This document shows, piece after piece, positions 1-11,565 of a stretch of 64,000 nucleotides of DNA (its first letter is position 1; each line of letters starts with the position of its first letter). The notes under the pieces were generated by a model that was not told where the DNA came from, made no database searches, and was given only the letters and a program-made list of their open reading frames with translations. The position numbers were made by a program, and so were the translations under genes. This DNA is from Macrotis lagotis (lineage: Eukaryota; Chordata; Mammalia; Peramelemorphia; Peramelidae), in assembly GCF_037893015.1 (NCBI RefSeq), contig NC_133666.1:459450594-459514593 (forward strand), given 5' to 3'.

Positions 1-130
1 TTGTTCAGCAGTTTCCATTTTGGTGTACAATACAGATATGTGGAAATATCTCATCTCTCTTAAATATAAATTTGCTCACCATTTCCAGGGTACATAGCTA
101 TCTATTTAATATTTAAAATGAAATTGTTAT
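1..130. repeat. Copy A of a 130-bp direct repeat (cut by window edge)
   Basis: This AT-rich stretch matches 3818-3957 in the same orientation. Shared landmarks are TTGTTCAGCAGTTTCCAT, CATCTCTCTTAAAT and TTTGCTCACCATTTCCA, with small indels and roughly 80% identity by eye. The copy begins at the first base, so it may extend to the left. I do not recognise the family. Confidence 0.6.
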
Positions 131-500
131 TACTGTAAATTCTTCTTATTTTAAAGTAATAAATTCAAAACCCCTAGAGAAGAGCATGCCTGTTCTGTCA
201 ATGCAATTTCCCTGCCAGAACCACTGGTGTGCTAAGCAACTTTGTATGCCAAATGATTTAGTAAAAATCATTATGCTGCTCAGAGTTTATTTTTAACACA
301 ATGAGATGCATTTGACTGCCAATTTCTGCATGTGTGTGTCTTTTTAATATGTGGCAAAAATAATTGAGACCTGCAGTGTTTCTTCTGCCAGTTAGATGCT
401 AAGTTTCAATAAAAACTTGAGTGACCAATAGACAAAAAATAGACAAAAGGGGCTTATGCTGCAATAAAAAAACTTTTTTTACTTTAAAAAGGGATTGACA
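131..500. other. Unassigned AT-rich stretch
   Basis: Nothing recognisable: no open frame of interest and no clear repeat. It ends in the AAAAAGGGATTGACA site duplicated by the next SINE. Confidence 0.4.
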
Positions 501-633
501 GGGGCGGCTAGGTGGCGTAGTGGATACCTGGGTTCAAATCTGGTCTCAGACACTTAATTACCTAGCTGTGTGGCCTTGGGCAAGCCACTTAACCCCATTT
601 GCCTTGCAAAAACCTAAAAAAAAAACAAACAAA
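501..633 (+). mobile_element. WSINE1/MAR-like SINE, internally deleted
   Basis: The tRNA-like head GGGGCGGCTAGGTGGCG, the ACACTTAATTACCTAGCTG core and the TTGCCTTGCAAAAA end followed by an A-rich tail are all present. About 28 bases after GTGGATA are missing compared with sister copies. The target-site duplication AAAAAGGGATTGACA flanks it at 486-500 and about 634-648, so the insertion boundaries are secure. Confidence 0.9.
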
Positions 634-884
634 AAAAAGGGATTGACAAAATGACCAATCATTGTGTTCAATAGTGAAAATATGTGGCAAAGAAGCTTAA
701 AGCCAAAGCTTATTAAACAAGTAAAAGTCAAATTCAAGAATGGCAAGTTTAATTGTGAAGCTATTCATTTTGCAAAAAATTAGACTTGCACTCAACTTTT
801 TGGGAACTTATGTCTCGTGCATTAGGTGAGGATCCTAGGTGTTAAAGAAGTCTCTCATTATTCCAATTCATATTTACCAAGTAC

Positions 885-1008
885 ATTTTTCCTAAAACAA
901 AGATCTAATAATATCACTCTACTCAGGAAATTCTAGTGGTTCTCTATTGACTCCAGAATAAATATAAACTGGCTTTTAAAATTTATCCCTACCTGACTTT
1001 AAGTTTTC
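885..1008 (+). mobile_element. L2 LINE fragment
   Basis: The order 'ATATCACTCTACTCAGGAAA ... GGTTCTCTATTGACTCCAGAATAAA' follows the well-known L2 3' region (original sense 'CACTCCCCTGCTCAAAAAC ... TGGCTCCCTATTGCC'). Heavily diverged and truncated on both sides. Confidence 0.5.
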
Positions 1009-1009
1009 T

Positions 1010-1167
1010 TTTTTTTATTATTTTATTTATTTAAGACAATGGGGTTAAGTGACTTGCCCAAGGTCACACAGCAAGTAGGCAGTTATTAAGTGTTTGAGGC
1101 CAGATTTGAACTCGGGTACTCCTGACTCCAGGGCTGTGCTCTATCCACTGTGCCACTTAGCCACCCC
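1010..1167 (-). mobile_element. WSINE1/MAR-like SINE
   Basis: Read on the minus strand it starts GGGGTGGCTAAGTGGCACAG and ends at AATGGGG-type core plus A-rich tail. The tail appears as TTTTTTTATTATTTTATTTA at 1010-1031. It abuts the 3' side of the next L1 fragment. Confidence 0.85.
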
Positions 1168-3770
1168 AACAACGCGTTAGTGTCCCAGATTTCCCACATC
1201 CCTTCCAACATTGATCATTGTCCTTTCTGGTCATATTGGTCAGTCTGAGAGGTGTGAGGTGGTACCTCAGAGATGCTTTAATTTGCATTTCTCTAATAAT
1301 GATTTAGAGCAATTTTCCATATGGCTATGGATTGCTTTGATCTCCTCATCTGTAAATTGCCTTTGCTTATCCTTTGACCATTTGTCAATTAGGGAATGGC
1401 TTTTTTTTTTAATTTGACTCAATTCTCCGTATATTTTAGAAATTAGACCTTTTTCAGAAATACTGATTGTAAAAATTGTTTCGCAATTTACTACATTTCT
1501 TTTGATCTTGGTTACAGTGGTTTTATCTGTGCAAAGGCTTTCTAATCTAATGTAATCAAAATTATCTAGTTTGTTTTTAATGATGTTCTCCATCTCTTCC
1601 TTGGTCATAAATTGTTTCCCTTTCCATAGATCTGACAGGTTAAACTGTTCCTTGATCTTCAAGTTTGCTTATAATGTTTTTTTATGTCTAAAGCCTGTAA
1701 CCATTTTGATCTTATTTTGGTATAGGGTGTGAGGTGTTGGTCTAATCTAAGTTTCTTCCATACAAACTTCCAATTTTCCCCCAACAGTTTTTATCTAAGA
1801 GAGAGTTTTTATCCTAATAGCTGGACTCTGGGTTTATCAAACATCAAACATAAAAAAAGCATTTCTTGCTATTGCACCTAATCTATTTCACTGATCCATC
1901 ACTCTATTTCTTAGCCGATACCAAACAGTTTTCGTGGCTAATGCTTTATAATATAATTTTAGATCTGAGAAGGCTAAGCCACCTTCTTTTGTACTTTTTT
2001 CCATTGAATCCCTGGAAATTCTTGACTTTTTATTTCTCTGTATGAATTTACTTACAACTTTTTCTAACTCATTAAAGTAATTTTTTGGAATTTTGATTGG
2101 TAGGGCACTAAACAGGTAGTTTAATTTTGGTAGAATTGTCATTTTTATTATATTAGCTCTACCTATCATGAGCAGTTGATGTTTGCCCAGTTATTTAAAT
2201 CTGATTTTATTTGTATGAGAAGTGTTTTGTAATTGTTTTCAAAAAGTTTTTGAGTCTGCCTTGGCCTATAGACTCCCGGGTATTTTTTATTGTCTGAAGT
2301 AACTTTGAATGAGATTTCTCTTTCTAGCTCTTTCTGCTGTATCTTGCTAGTCATATATAGAAATGTCGCAGATTCATGAGGGTTTATTTTATATCCTGCA
2401 ACTTTGCTAAAGTTGCTAATTATTTCTAGTAGTTTTTTAGATGATTTTTTTTGGATTCTCTAGGTATACATCATGTCGTCTGCAAGGATTGAGAGTTTTA
2501 TCTCTTCCTTCCCAGTTCTAAGTCCTTCAATTTTTTTTTCTTCTCTTATTGCTGAAGCTAACATTTCCAATACAATATTGAATAGTAGTGGTGATAATAG
2601 GCATCCTTGTTTCACCCCTATCTTGTTGGGAATGCCTCTAGCCTATCCCTGTTGCATATAATGCTTGTTGATAGTTTCAGATAGATACTGCTTATTATTC
2701 TAAGGAACAAACCATTTATTCCTACACTCTTTAGTGTTTTTAGTAGGAATGGGTGCTGTATTTTGTCAAAAGCTTTTTCAGCATCTATTGATATAATAAT
2801 ATGATTTCTGATAGGTTTGTTATTGATATAATTAATTATAGTAATAGTTTTCCTAATATTGAATACTCTATCCCTGGAATAAATCTTACTTGGTCATAGT
2901 GTATAAATGTTTGATAGAATTCACTTGTGAATCCATCAGGTCCCGGAGATTTTTTTTTTTTTGCAAGGCAAACGGGTTAAGTGACTTGCCCAAGGCCACA
3001 CAGCTAGGTAATTATTAAGTGTCTGAGACTGGATTTGAACCCAGGTACTCCTGACTCCAAGGCTGGTACTTTATCTACTACACCACCTAGCTGCCCCTGA
3101 GATTTTTTTTCTTAAGGAGTTCAATAATGGCTTGTTGAATTTCTTTTTCTGAGCTAGGGTTGTTTAGTTTTTTAATTTCCTCTTCACTTAACCTGGGCAA
3201 CTTTTATTTTTGTAAGTATCCGTCCATTTCACTTAGATTGTCAAATTTATTGGCATAGAGTTGGGCAAAATAATTCTGAATTATTACTTTAATTTCCTTC
3301 TCATTGTTGATGAGTTCACCTTTTTCATTTATGATACTAAGTAATTTGGTTTTCTTCTTTCTTTTTTTTAATCAAATTGACCAGAGATTTATCAATTTTA
3401 TTGTTTTTTTTTTTCACAAAACCAATTCTTGGTTTTATTTATTAGTTCAATAGCCTTCTTGCTTTCGATTTTATTAATTTCTCCTTTAATTTTTAGATTT
3501 TCTAATTTGGTAATTAATTGGGGTTTTAAAATTTGTTCTTTCTCTAATTTTTTTAGTTGCATATTTAATTCATTGATTTCCTCTTTCTCTAGTTTATTAA
3601 TGTAAGCATAAGTGCCATGTAGTGCAGAAAAAAAGTATATTCCTTTCTATCCCCATTTAGTTTCCTCCAAAAGTCTATCATACCTAGGTTTTCTAACAAT
3701 CTATTTTTCTCTTTAACTTCCTTCTTATTTATTCAAATTTCTGTTTTTTGCATTGTATATTGTCACTATA
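1168..3770 (-). mobile_element. L1 ORF2 fragment, decayed
   Basis: This follows the full-length L1 at 46.2-53.0 kb, from its position about 46990 to about 49930. Recognisable minus-strand peptides are NLSDLWKGKQFMTKEEMENI (1267-1662), AKTVWYRLRNRVMDQ (1888-2169) and LEREISFKVT (2166-2354), all from the C-terminal half of L1 ORF2. The frame is broken by several shifts and stops. About 240 bases of the reference are missing near 2900 and about 320 near 3610. A SINE sits at 2951-3098. No 3' UTR or poly(A) is present, so this is a truncated and rearranged remnant. Confidence 0.9.
2951..3098 (-). mobile_element. WSINE1/MAR-like SINE inside L1
   Basis: Antisense copy with tail T-run then TTGCAAGGCAAACGGGTTAAG and head CACCACCTAGCTGCCCC. 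It is flanked by GAGATTTTTTTT on both sides, the likely target-site duplication, within the L1 ORF2 remnant. Confidence 0.9.
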
Positions 3771-3817
3771 ATGAACGAGAAGTATGGCTTGCTAAAAAAA
3801 TATAATGTTTAGTGATG

Positions 3818-3957
3818 TTGTTCAGCAGTTTCCATCTTCTTTTGTAATAGAGATGTGTGAAAATGTACAAGTTTCATCTCTCTTAAATCTTAAATTTGCT
3901 CACCATTTCCAAGGTATATTATTATCTTTTTAATATTTAAAATGAAATTTTGATTTT
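3818..3957. repeat. Copy B of the 130-bp direct repeat
   Basis: Matches 1-130 in the same orientation, with short indels around 3838-3868. The two copies lie either side of the L1 fragment and two SINEs but are far too long to be a target-site duplication. Confidence 0.6.
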
Positions 3958-4055
3958 AAAAGTTTATTAAAAAATTCATCCATTTGACTGCTATGTTCAT
4001 CAAATTATTTGCCAATAATCTTACAAATTCTTCCCCACCAAAAGCATAGGCAGAA

Positions 4056-4211
4056 TTTTTTTTTTTTTTTAGTTTTTGCAAGGCAATGGGGTTAAGTGTA
4101 TTGCTTAAGGCCACACAGCTAGGAATTATTAAGTGTCTGAGGCCGGATTTGAACTCAGCTGCTCCTGACTCCAGGGCTGGTGCTCTATCCATTGTGCCAC
4201 CTAGCCACCCC
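4056..4211 (-). mobile_element. WSINE1/MAR-like SINE
   Basis: Complete antisense copy ending GCCACCTAGCCACCCC, flanked by CAGAATTTTTT on both sides (about 4051 and 4213). Confidence 0.9.
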
Positions 4212-4510
4212 AACAGAATTTTTTAAAAAAATGAAGTAGTCAAAAAAATGAAGTAGTCAGTCACATTAATCCAACTAAAATATTATCATTAATATTCATA
4301 GTGAGAACAAAAAAGGGTTTTGATATTAAATAAAATTTGAAATACCTTAAAATGTTGCTTATTTTATATTCACTCATTCTTTTAAGTCTCCTTTTGTGTT
4401 ATGCATTATAATTCACAGAATATATTAATATAGTAGTTCACACATGTAATTTACATATAAATTAATATGTATATATATTTGTGACATGCTCAAAAATGTT
4501 TTATTGATAG
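4212..4510. other. Unassigned AT-rich stretch
   Basis: Only short A/T-rich words and a local repeat of AAAAAATGAAGTAGTC at about 4225-4260. Nothing else recognisable. Confidence 0.4.
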
Positions 4511-4512
4511 GG

Positions 4513-4582
4513 ATCTATATCTATATCTATATCTATATCTATATCTATATCTATATATGTTTGTGTGTGTGTGTGTGTATAT
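4513..4582. repeat. (TATATC)n/(TG)n microsatellite
   Basis: Seven to eight perfect TATATC hexamers (4513-4556) pass into a (GT)n run and a short ATATA end. Confidence 0.97.
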
Positions 4583-4799
4583 AATCCAAAATGTTTAGAG
4601 ATCATTGGTAGAGACTATGATAGATAATTAGATGGATAAGTAGGTTGGTCCTTTTTAATCATCTTGGACTGACATTAAAAATAGACAAAGAACTGAGGCC
4701 AGAATTGAATATTTGAAGAGCAGGATGAATTTGTTTCACAGCATCTTTCATAACCCTAAGCTTCTTCCTAAAATTGGCCAAGGTTTTTTACAGCAGTTT

Positions 4800-4927
4800 T
4801 CTGGACAAGCATTTTATGTTTGGATTCAGAAAATCCTGGATTTCAGCCCTGACTCTTAACCGGTGCTAGATGTGTGAAACTTGTTGGATCACTTAATCTC
4901 TATCTCAGGTAATTTCTAAGTCTTCTT
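4800..4927 (+). mobile_element. MIR-like SINE remnant
   Basis: The MIR word order is visible: 'GGATTTCAGCCCTGACTC', 'CTAGATGTGTGAAACTTG', 'GGATCACTTAATCTCTATCTCAG'. Old and partial. Confidence 0.6.
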
Positions 4928-5029
4928 TCCTGAGACAGATGAGTTTTATGTTGCTTGGCTGAAAGTGATAGAATACCACGTTAGCTGAAGAATTAAAGTT
5001 ATTATCCATCACTCAATGAAGAACTGTAT

Positions 5030-5345
5030 TGTGGACTTGAGCAAGAGACATTATAGTTACAACCAAGAATTTTGCACAAGAAATTGCATTGCTAAAATCA
5101 TCAGAAAAATGTTTGACTTGGAAAAGAAGATGGACCAGTCTTGTGATGAGGATGAAAGCTAACCAATGTCAACAGAACTGACAGAAGATCTGAGCAGATC
5201 CTTTATGAAACTATTTGTAGAAATGAGAATCACACAGGATAGACAAGCATGGATGAGAATTGCAATCTGTTTCATTGAAAGGGAGGATCTGTAAAGAGGA
5301 ACTCACAGGAAAAACTTTGTGCAATAAGGAAGGATATTATGTGAC
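5030..5345 (+). mobile_element. RTE-like LINE fragment (ORF C-terminal part)
   Basis: The stretch 'GCTAAAATCATCAGAAAAATG', then 'AAAAGAAGATGGACCAGTC', 'GTGATGAGGATGAAAGCTAACC' and 'GACAGAAGATCTGAGCAGATCC' reads, with frame breaks, like the K-R-W-T-x-H-V-M-R-M-K region near the C-terminus of RTE/BovB-type reverse-transcriptase ORFs. No intact frame. An RTE lineage would explain the RTE-tailed SINEs elsewhere in the window. Family call is from memory of the motif. Confidence 0.45.
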
Positions 5346-6085
5346 ACGATATCATAAGGCACTCCTTTTGTTGGTGGAGAAAACTTCATTCTGTCTTAAT
5401 TAACAAATGGAATTCTATTGGAGATACATTTGGAAATGATTTGCAATGTGACAGACCATTCAATGGGAAAAAAGTATATTTAATCAAGACTCATTTTCTT
5501 TATTTGAATTCAATATATACAATATCCCTAGACTATCCCAGAAGGGAGTATTTTTGGTAAAATCAAGCATTATCTAATTCTATTAATGACTAAAATGATT
5601 CATTAAAGTAATTTGAAGAATTAAGGCTTAGAGACATTAAGCGATTCTGTCATTATAAGAACAAGTTATCAGTCAATACTTCTGATTCTCAAGTTCAGTG
5701 ATTAGGGGCTACTTTATTGAGTTCATTAATTTTGCTTGAAAGGATTTGCATATGAATTTTTTGGCAATTTGTTAAACTCAATACAATTATTCAAAGCCAT
5801 CAAAGGCAATTTCTATAAATGCTTAGTATTCTAATGGATCAGCAATGGTTTAATGGATCAAGCTGCAAAAACTCACCTTCTCCCCATTAACCTCCCCACC
5901 CCCAATTCCCAGATGGCTCAGAGAGGATTATGCAAGGTGACCGTGGCCCAATACCAAAAGCCCTTCCCTGGCAACAATATCCCTTTGAGATTGTAAGCAA
6001 TAGTTATTCATCTGCTGCCTGGTACTGCTTTTATATCTACCCTTTGTTTTCTCCTTAGTCCTGTATTACTCTAATCAAATCATCT
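5346..6085. other. Unassigned stretch
   Basis: AT-rich sequence with a short C-rich patch near 5880-5910. No repeat or gene recognised. Confidence 0.4.
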
Positions 6086-7258
6086 CTAATTCCTACTTCT
6101 TGTTCTTTCATTCCCATCGTCTTTTACCTGGGTCTTCCATATCCCACTTCAATCCTGCCCATCCCTTCCACTATGTCCTCTAGCATTCCTGTTCCTTAGT
6201 AAACAAACTCCCAGTCATTCTCACCTGTTTTTCTGATACTACTTTCATTCCCTTGATTTTACTGAGCCCTGGCTTTCCTTAGATTTCTTAACCTCCCAAT
6301 TTCCCAATTTCTTTAAATCCCTTGATCTACACCTTCACTATACCTCAGCCACAAATAGGGAGGGTCAACACTGGCTCTCACCAGTACCTAGAAGCATCCT
6401 TTTTCTTGAATCAAAAACTTTGCTATTCTTCTATCTGATAATTATATATATATGTATATATATATATAATAGTATCATAACATTTTCCCTCTTTATTCAC
6501 CCCTCCCAAAACTATTCTTTGTCTTCACTGAGACTTTTAGTCCCTTCACCTCTCACTTCTTTCTCACAACAGTACCTGACATCTACTCCTTAAACTCACC
6601 ATTTTGTCTTAGTAACTCTTACAAACCTTCCCCTAATTTACTTCTCCCATCCACATCCTTTACTCAAAAGTGAATGGAGTTGAGTAAAGGTTCATAACCA
6701 TAATCTTTTTGTACATTGAGTCAGTACACTATGTTACTCACAGAAGCTATTCCAAACCTAATCTTTTTAGTCCTCAAGCCTTCTTTATCCCCTTATTCAA
6801 AACCTTGCTTCTAACTTTAATGAAAATATTGAGGCTATTCACCACGAATTATCCTCTTTTTCCTTCTCTTTATCTCAAAACCCCTTGACATTGTCTATCC
6901 TTTCTTCCATTTCCCCCATATCTGGTTATACAATGTCCCTTCTTCTTGCCAAGGAGAACTCCTCTCATTATATATTTGATCCCATCATCTTTCTTCTCTA
7001 GCAGATTGCTTCCTCAATCATTCCCTTTCTCTAATTTTCAACTTCTCCTTGTCTATTGGTTCCTTTTCCTATTTCAAACATGCCCATCTCCCCTATTCCA
7101 CAAATCCTCAAAACTTCATATATTTCTCTTCCCTTTCTCAGTTAATCTAAAAAAATTGTCTATACTTTTCCCTCCACTTTCTCTCCTTTCATTTCCTTCT
7201 TAACTTTTCACAATCTCAAATTTACTTAATTTAAGTATTTGCTGCAAAGTTACCAATC
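6086..7258 (+). mobile_element. L2 LINE, part 1 (ORF2 N-terminal/central)
   Basis: Pyrimidine-rich sequence in the order expected for mammalian L2 ORF2: 'AAAATATTGAGGCTATTCACC', 'CAAAACCCCTTGACATTGTC', 'CCAAGGAGAACTCCTCTC', 'TTCTCCTTGTCTATTGGTTCC', 'AACATGCCCATCTCCCCTATT', ending 'AAAGTTACCAATCATCT'. The same element resumes at 9666 after an L1 insertion. Many stops, so long dead. Confidence 0.75.
6442..6470. repeat. (TA)n microsatellite
   Basis: Short TA run with one TGTA interruption, within L2. Confidence 0.9.
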
Positions 7259-8360
7259 ATCTTTTTATTTTTGAAAGTTTTTTTATTATTCAGAATTTGA
7301 CAGTCTTGTAAAGAAGAGAAAAGAGGGATTGTATTTGAGACTACAGGTTTCTTGTACTGCTTATGTGTGTGTAGGGTGGGAGGGTTTGAACATATACACA
7401 CTCACAATTCAACAGTTTCAAATTTGTTTAGTTTGTATCTACCTCTGTACTTAGATCTTTTAAAAAATAAATATTTGTTGATAACTTTTGGCTTTATTGT
7501 CTAATTTTTTCCCATATTATTCTCCCTCTTCTTTTCAGAGACTCATTCCATATAATAAAAGGATGTTTTTTAAGGGGAAAAAAATGCAAGAGAAAAAAAT
7601 GTTCAAAACTTATCATTACATCAAAAAATTTCAAAAATACATGCAATCTTGTATCCACATGGACCTTTCCCCTTAACATTTGTGAAGGAAGGTGAAGATA
7701 GGTTTTTCATATCTCTAATTTGAAATTATATTTATTTGTAATTTCACATTTCCCTTCAACTGTTTTCTGCTTGTTCTTTCCATTTATATTGTAGTGACTG
7801 TGCATATTGACTTCTTGAATCTGCCTACTTTACCAAAGCATGGTAATGTTCCATTACACACATATACTATAATTTGTTTATTCATTCATTAATTGATGGA
7901 TATCTGTTTTATTTCTGGTTCTTTGATACCAGAAAAAATGCTACTATAAATATTTTGATCTATACTGGGACTTTCTTCTTAACAATAACCTCCTTGGGGT
8001 ATAATCTTAGGTCAGAGATAATCGACCTTCTAGTCACTTTATGTACAGTATTTGAAATTGCCTTCCAAAATCATTACTTTTATTTCTTACCTCTCCTACA
8101 GTGCAATAGGATGTCTGTCTTCCCAAAATCTCTCCACAGCTGACTGAATATTCTTTTCTTTTAACATCTTCGCCAATTTACTAGATGGCAGGTGAAGTCT
8201 CAAGTTTATTTTGATTTGTATTTCTCTTGTTATAAATGATTCCTTTCATTTGACTATTAATAATTTAGAATTCATTTTCTTTGACCATTTGTCATATATT
8301 GGAAGTTGGTTTTGGTGATATATATATTTTATTTGTATATGTGTATATATATATATTTAC

Positions 8361-8412
<52 letters not shown>

Positions 8413-8660
8413 GTTGTCTATGCCTTGTAAATATTATGTCCTTATCTGAGAAATTTGACATAAAGACTTTTCCCCCATCCAATGATGTCCTTTCTTTTCT
8501 TAGATAGATTTTGTTTGTTCAGATGTTTTAAAATTTCATTTAATCAGAATTACTTGTTTTATCTCTTGTAATGACCTCTCCCTACTTTGGTTAGAATTTA
8601 TCTCCTGGATTTGGTTTAGGTATTCTTTCCTAGATTTTTAGCAGAGAAGGGGATCTTTAC
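7259..8660 (-). mobile_element. Old L1, 3' UTR and ORF2 end, part 1
   Basis: Read on the minus strand this is an L1 3' end and the C-terminal part of ORF2. Plus-strand landmarks are 'CCATTTGTCATATATTGG' (8286), 'CTTATCTGAGAAATTTGACA' (8442) and 'AATGCTACTATAAATATTTTG' (7937). It lies inside the L2 and continues at about 9480-9662. TACCAATCATCTTTT (7252) and TACCATTGGTCTCTT (9669) are the decayed flanking target sites. Confidence 0.75.
8323..8410. repeat. (TA)n(TG)n microsatellite
   Basis: TATATA tracts pass into about 21 uninterrupted GT units (8369-8410) inside the old L1. Confidence 0.97.
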
Positions 8661-8948
8661 AAGTGACCTGAACTAGATGAGCTGTATCAGATGTTTCCAG
8701 AGAACCAGAGAGCTACTTGAGATGATATTTGGGGTGAGATTTTACTGTTTATTTTCCCCCTTGTGCCCTTTATCTGTGAGGTCTACTTATCAAAAAGGAT
8801 CACTGCCTTTTGATTTTGTCAAAGAGTGCCAATTGATGTTTTCCCTTTCCCCCTCATATTGTTTCCTCTCATATCCCATAATTAGAAAGCCTTGATAAAG
8901 TGTCATATCAGTTAGTGTTTCATTGAGGAGATTGCAGTAAAATCAAAT
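8661..8948. other. Unassigned stretch between old L1 and LTR fossil
   Basis: No recognised family. It contains a pyrimidine-rich patch, and the old L1 resumes only after the LTR fossil, so this may be part of the same insertion or extra L1 sequence too diverged to place. Confidence 0.3.
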
Positions 8949-9450
8949 TGGAGAATGAGAGAAATGATTATTTCTTTCTCATTAATAGCCAATTATTAAA
9001 ATCGGGGAGATGCAAGCTTTTTCCCTTGACCTATATATCCTTGTTCAAAGCCCAGTCTCTCAAGGACAAGGCTGATAGAAGACAAGAGTAACTTTCTCCT
9101 CAGATCCTACCCAACCTGATAAGGAATCTAAGAATTCCTGCCCATTATGTTCCACTCAAGCAAGTTTGGCTAATAGAGGAAGATCCTTTCTCAAGATTGT
9201 TCAAGGCTGGAAATGGTCTAGGTGTAAAGAAGGATGAGCCCACTTCTCTTTATAAAGTTCACCTCTTATTGTTAACCAATCAGAGTTGATTGCTACCCTC
9301 AAGAACACCTACTCTTCCAAGGGCATATAAACTGTGAACCCAAGGCCAGAGGGATCTTTGACATTTGAGAGTGTCACTGATACTTTTATTAACAAAATGC
9401 AAATATTATTAATTAAATGATCAATTATCCAGAAAAAAGAACATATCTTA
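8949..9450 (+). mobile_element. Solo-LTR-like retroviral fossil, copy 1
   Basis: About 500 bp related over its length to 33632-34168 in the same orientation. Shared landmarks are GAGAAATGATTAT near the start, TTATTGTTAACCAATCAGAG, CTACTCTTCCAAGGGCATA with a TATAAA box, and CTTTGACATTTGAGAG. A CCAAT-like motif, a TATA box and a T/A-rich end are the expected LTR parts. No internal viral region lies beside it. Old, clearly diverged from its sister. Exact ERV family not recognised; ends approximate. Confidence 0.55.
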
Positions 9451-9479
9451 TTTCCATAGCTGTGAAATGTAGATGATAT

Positions 9480-9662
9480 ATTTCTCTTCCAATTATTTTT
9501 TGGTATGATCTTTAGTATGTTCATTTTGAATTTAGTTTGGAATATAGTATAATATGGTCATCTAAATATAATTTCTACCAGACTGCTTTCCAGTTTTTCC
9601 CAGAAGTTCTTTTCAAATAAGGAATTCTTTCCAAAATAGTGATCTTTCTTGATCTAATCTAT
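9480..9662 (-). mobile_element. Old L1, part 2
   Basis: Continuation of the 7259-8660 L1 remnant. 'TAATATGGTCATCTAAATATAA' and 'CAGACTGCTTTCCAGTTTTTCCCA' match the L1 ORF2 minus-strand order ('GCTTTCCAGTTTTCCCA' is also at 44815 in another old L1). Confidence 0.55.
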
Positions 9663-10402
9663 TTTTAAACACTACCATTGGTCTCTTAATTAACTTAATT
9701 ATGCTCTCTTCTCAGTCTTCATCCTTCATAATTTCTCTGCTATATTTGATATTGATAAACAGCCTCTCTTCCGAGATACTCTCTACTTGCTGGATTTTTA
9801 TAGCAATATTTTTTTCTTGATTCCCCTCCTTTATATTTGACCACTATTTTCCTTTTCTGGCTTCTCATGTCATGTCTTCCAACTATTTATACTTTCAGGG
9901 GCTCTGTGTTGATCAATCTTTTTTTCCCTCTCTATTCACTATCTCTGGGTAGTCTCATTAGTTCCCATGAGTTTAATTTAAGTCTCTCCCTTTGGACTTT
10001 AGTATCAAATTGCCAAATGACTTTGGTACATTTCAAATTGGATATCCTGGAGGAATCTCAAACTCACTGTGTCCAAAATGGAACTTAATATCTTACTTCT
10101 CTTCCAAATTTCTTTATTTCTGTTGAAGACACTGATGTATCATTCTTCCTTAACCCCATATAGACAATTGATCACCAAATCTTGCTGTTTCTAATACTAT
10201 TTTATCTCACATCTGACCCCTCCACTCTACTCATACAACCTTCAAGTTAGTTCAGAACCTTATTGTCCCTCACCTGAAGAATTGCAAAGCCCTCCCTGCC
10301 AGTATCTCTTCCCCACTCCAGTTTTTATTTTCCACAGTTAGCAAAGTGATTTTCCTAACTACTTCCCCATTCACACTAATGAACTTATTACCTTTTGTTG
10401 GG

Positions 10403-10546
10403 TTTTTTTTCAGTTTTTTTGTAAGGCAATGGGGTTAAGTGACTTGCCCAAGGTCAGGCAGCTAGGCAAGTATCTGAGGTCAGATTTGAACTCTGGTCCT
10501 CCTGACTCCAGGGCCAGTGCTCTATCCACGCACCACCTAGCTGCCC
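10403..10546 (-). mobile_element. WSINE1/MAR-like SINE inside L2
   Basis: Antisense copy ending CACCACCTAGCTGCCC, with a deletion in the TAATTATTAAGTG core. CTTATTACC (10385) and CTTATTGCC (10548) are the flanking target copies. Confidence 0.85.
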
Positions 10547-10904
10547 TCTTATTGCCTCTCAAATCAAATAAAAAATGCCTTTATCTAACTTTTTAAGCCC
10601 TTGCTAATCTGGCCTCAGCTTATCATTCTAGCTCCATTGTACCCTCTCCTGGACCCTGTATTCCAACCAAAGTGACATTCTCTCTATTCTTTCTCTCTCC
10701 ATGCTTTGACACTGGTTATCCTCCATCATTCTCTCCATACTTCCATGATAGAATGGAGTCATAGAATAAATCCCTCTGTTCAAAACACAGCCCAAATACT
10801 ACTTTCTATACATATAGCCTTTCCTAGTCCCCAAAAATGTGAGCGCCCTTCCTTCCTAACTGACTTGTATTTTACTATTTTGCATTTATTTTGCATACAC
10901 ACAT

Positions 10905-10946
10905 GCATGTATGTGTGTGTGTGTTTTTGTGTGTATGTGTGTGTAT
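10905..10946. repeat. (TG)n microsatellite
   Basis: Imperfect TG run within the L2 3' part. Confidence 0.9.
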
Positions 10947-11120
10947 TACCTCCCCCTATTGGAATGTAACTTTCTTGTGAGTAAAGATTATTTTATTCTT
11001 TGTATTTGTACCTCTCTCTTTAAGACAAAGCTTAAGCAACATCCTCTAAATGAAATCTTTCCTGAAGTTTTCCAACTGTTTGTGTCTTCCCTTTCTATTT
11101 TGCATTTAATTTTTCTCTAA

Positions 11121-11565
11121 AGAGGTGAGAATGTGATGTAGTTACAGGTTGCGGTCTTGGATAATGAGGTTTTGATGTGGTAATAAAGCAGAATAAAATA
11201 AATAAAGTAGAAATAAATCTCTTGAGTGACTCAAAAGGGAAAAACAGTTCTGACTGAGAACATAAATTAGCCATGCCTCTGAGGGATTCAAGGTAATTCC
11301 AGAATGTTCAGGATCCAGAAGTGGAGAAAGAATCAGGACCTTGAGGAAAAAAAATTCCTCTTAGTAGAGAGGAGAAGGTTTCTCTAACCTCCCTCCATCC
11401 CTATTAGGTATATTACATTGAAGTAAGAGATCCTTGACTGGTGGAATAAGCTGAAATAGCTGGGAACAGAACCGTACTCTCTAGATATCAAGAAAGGAGG
11501 GGAAACTGCTTCAAAGAGCCAGACCCTGGCAGCTGAGAAGAGAACCAGTAACATAGAAGAGTAAG
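11121..11565. other. Unassigned stretch
   Basis: AG-rich sequence with no recognised repeat or gene signal. Confidence 0.4.

Larger units (their letters stand above)
9666..11120 (+). mobile_element. L2 LINE, part 2 (ORF2 C-terminal half and 3' end)
   Basis: Resumes L2 at 'CTACCATTGGTCTCTTAATT'. Next come 'TATTTGATATTGATAAACAGCC', 'CTCACTGTGTCCAAAATGGAAC', 'CACCTGAAGAATTGCAAAGCC', 'AAATGCCTTTATCTAAC ... CTAATCTGGCCTCAGC' and 'CCTATTGGAATGTAACTTTCTTG', the standard L2 ORF2-to-3'UTR order. A SINE (10403-10546) and a (TG)n expansion (about 10911-10946) interrupt it. No usable frame remains. Confidence 0.8.

Noticed and set aside
501-640. tRNA-like A and B box words in the SINE heads
   Set aside because: Every instance sits in a SINE with A-rich tail and TSD. 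None folds into a complete tRNA by inspection, so no tRNA genes are called.
4513-4582. Regular short repeats suggesting a CRISPR-like array
   Set aside because: Plain (TATATC)n/(TG)n microsatellite with no spacers; the window is vertebrate DNA.
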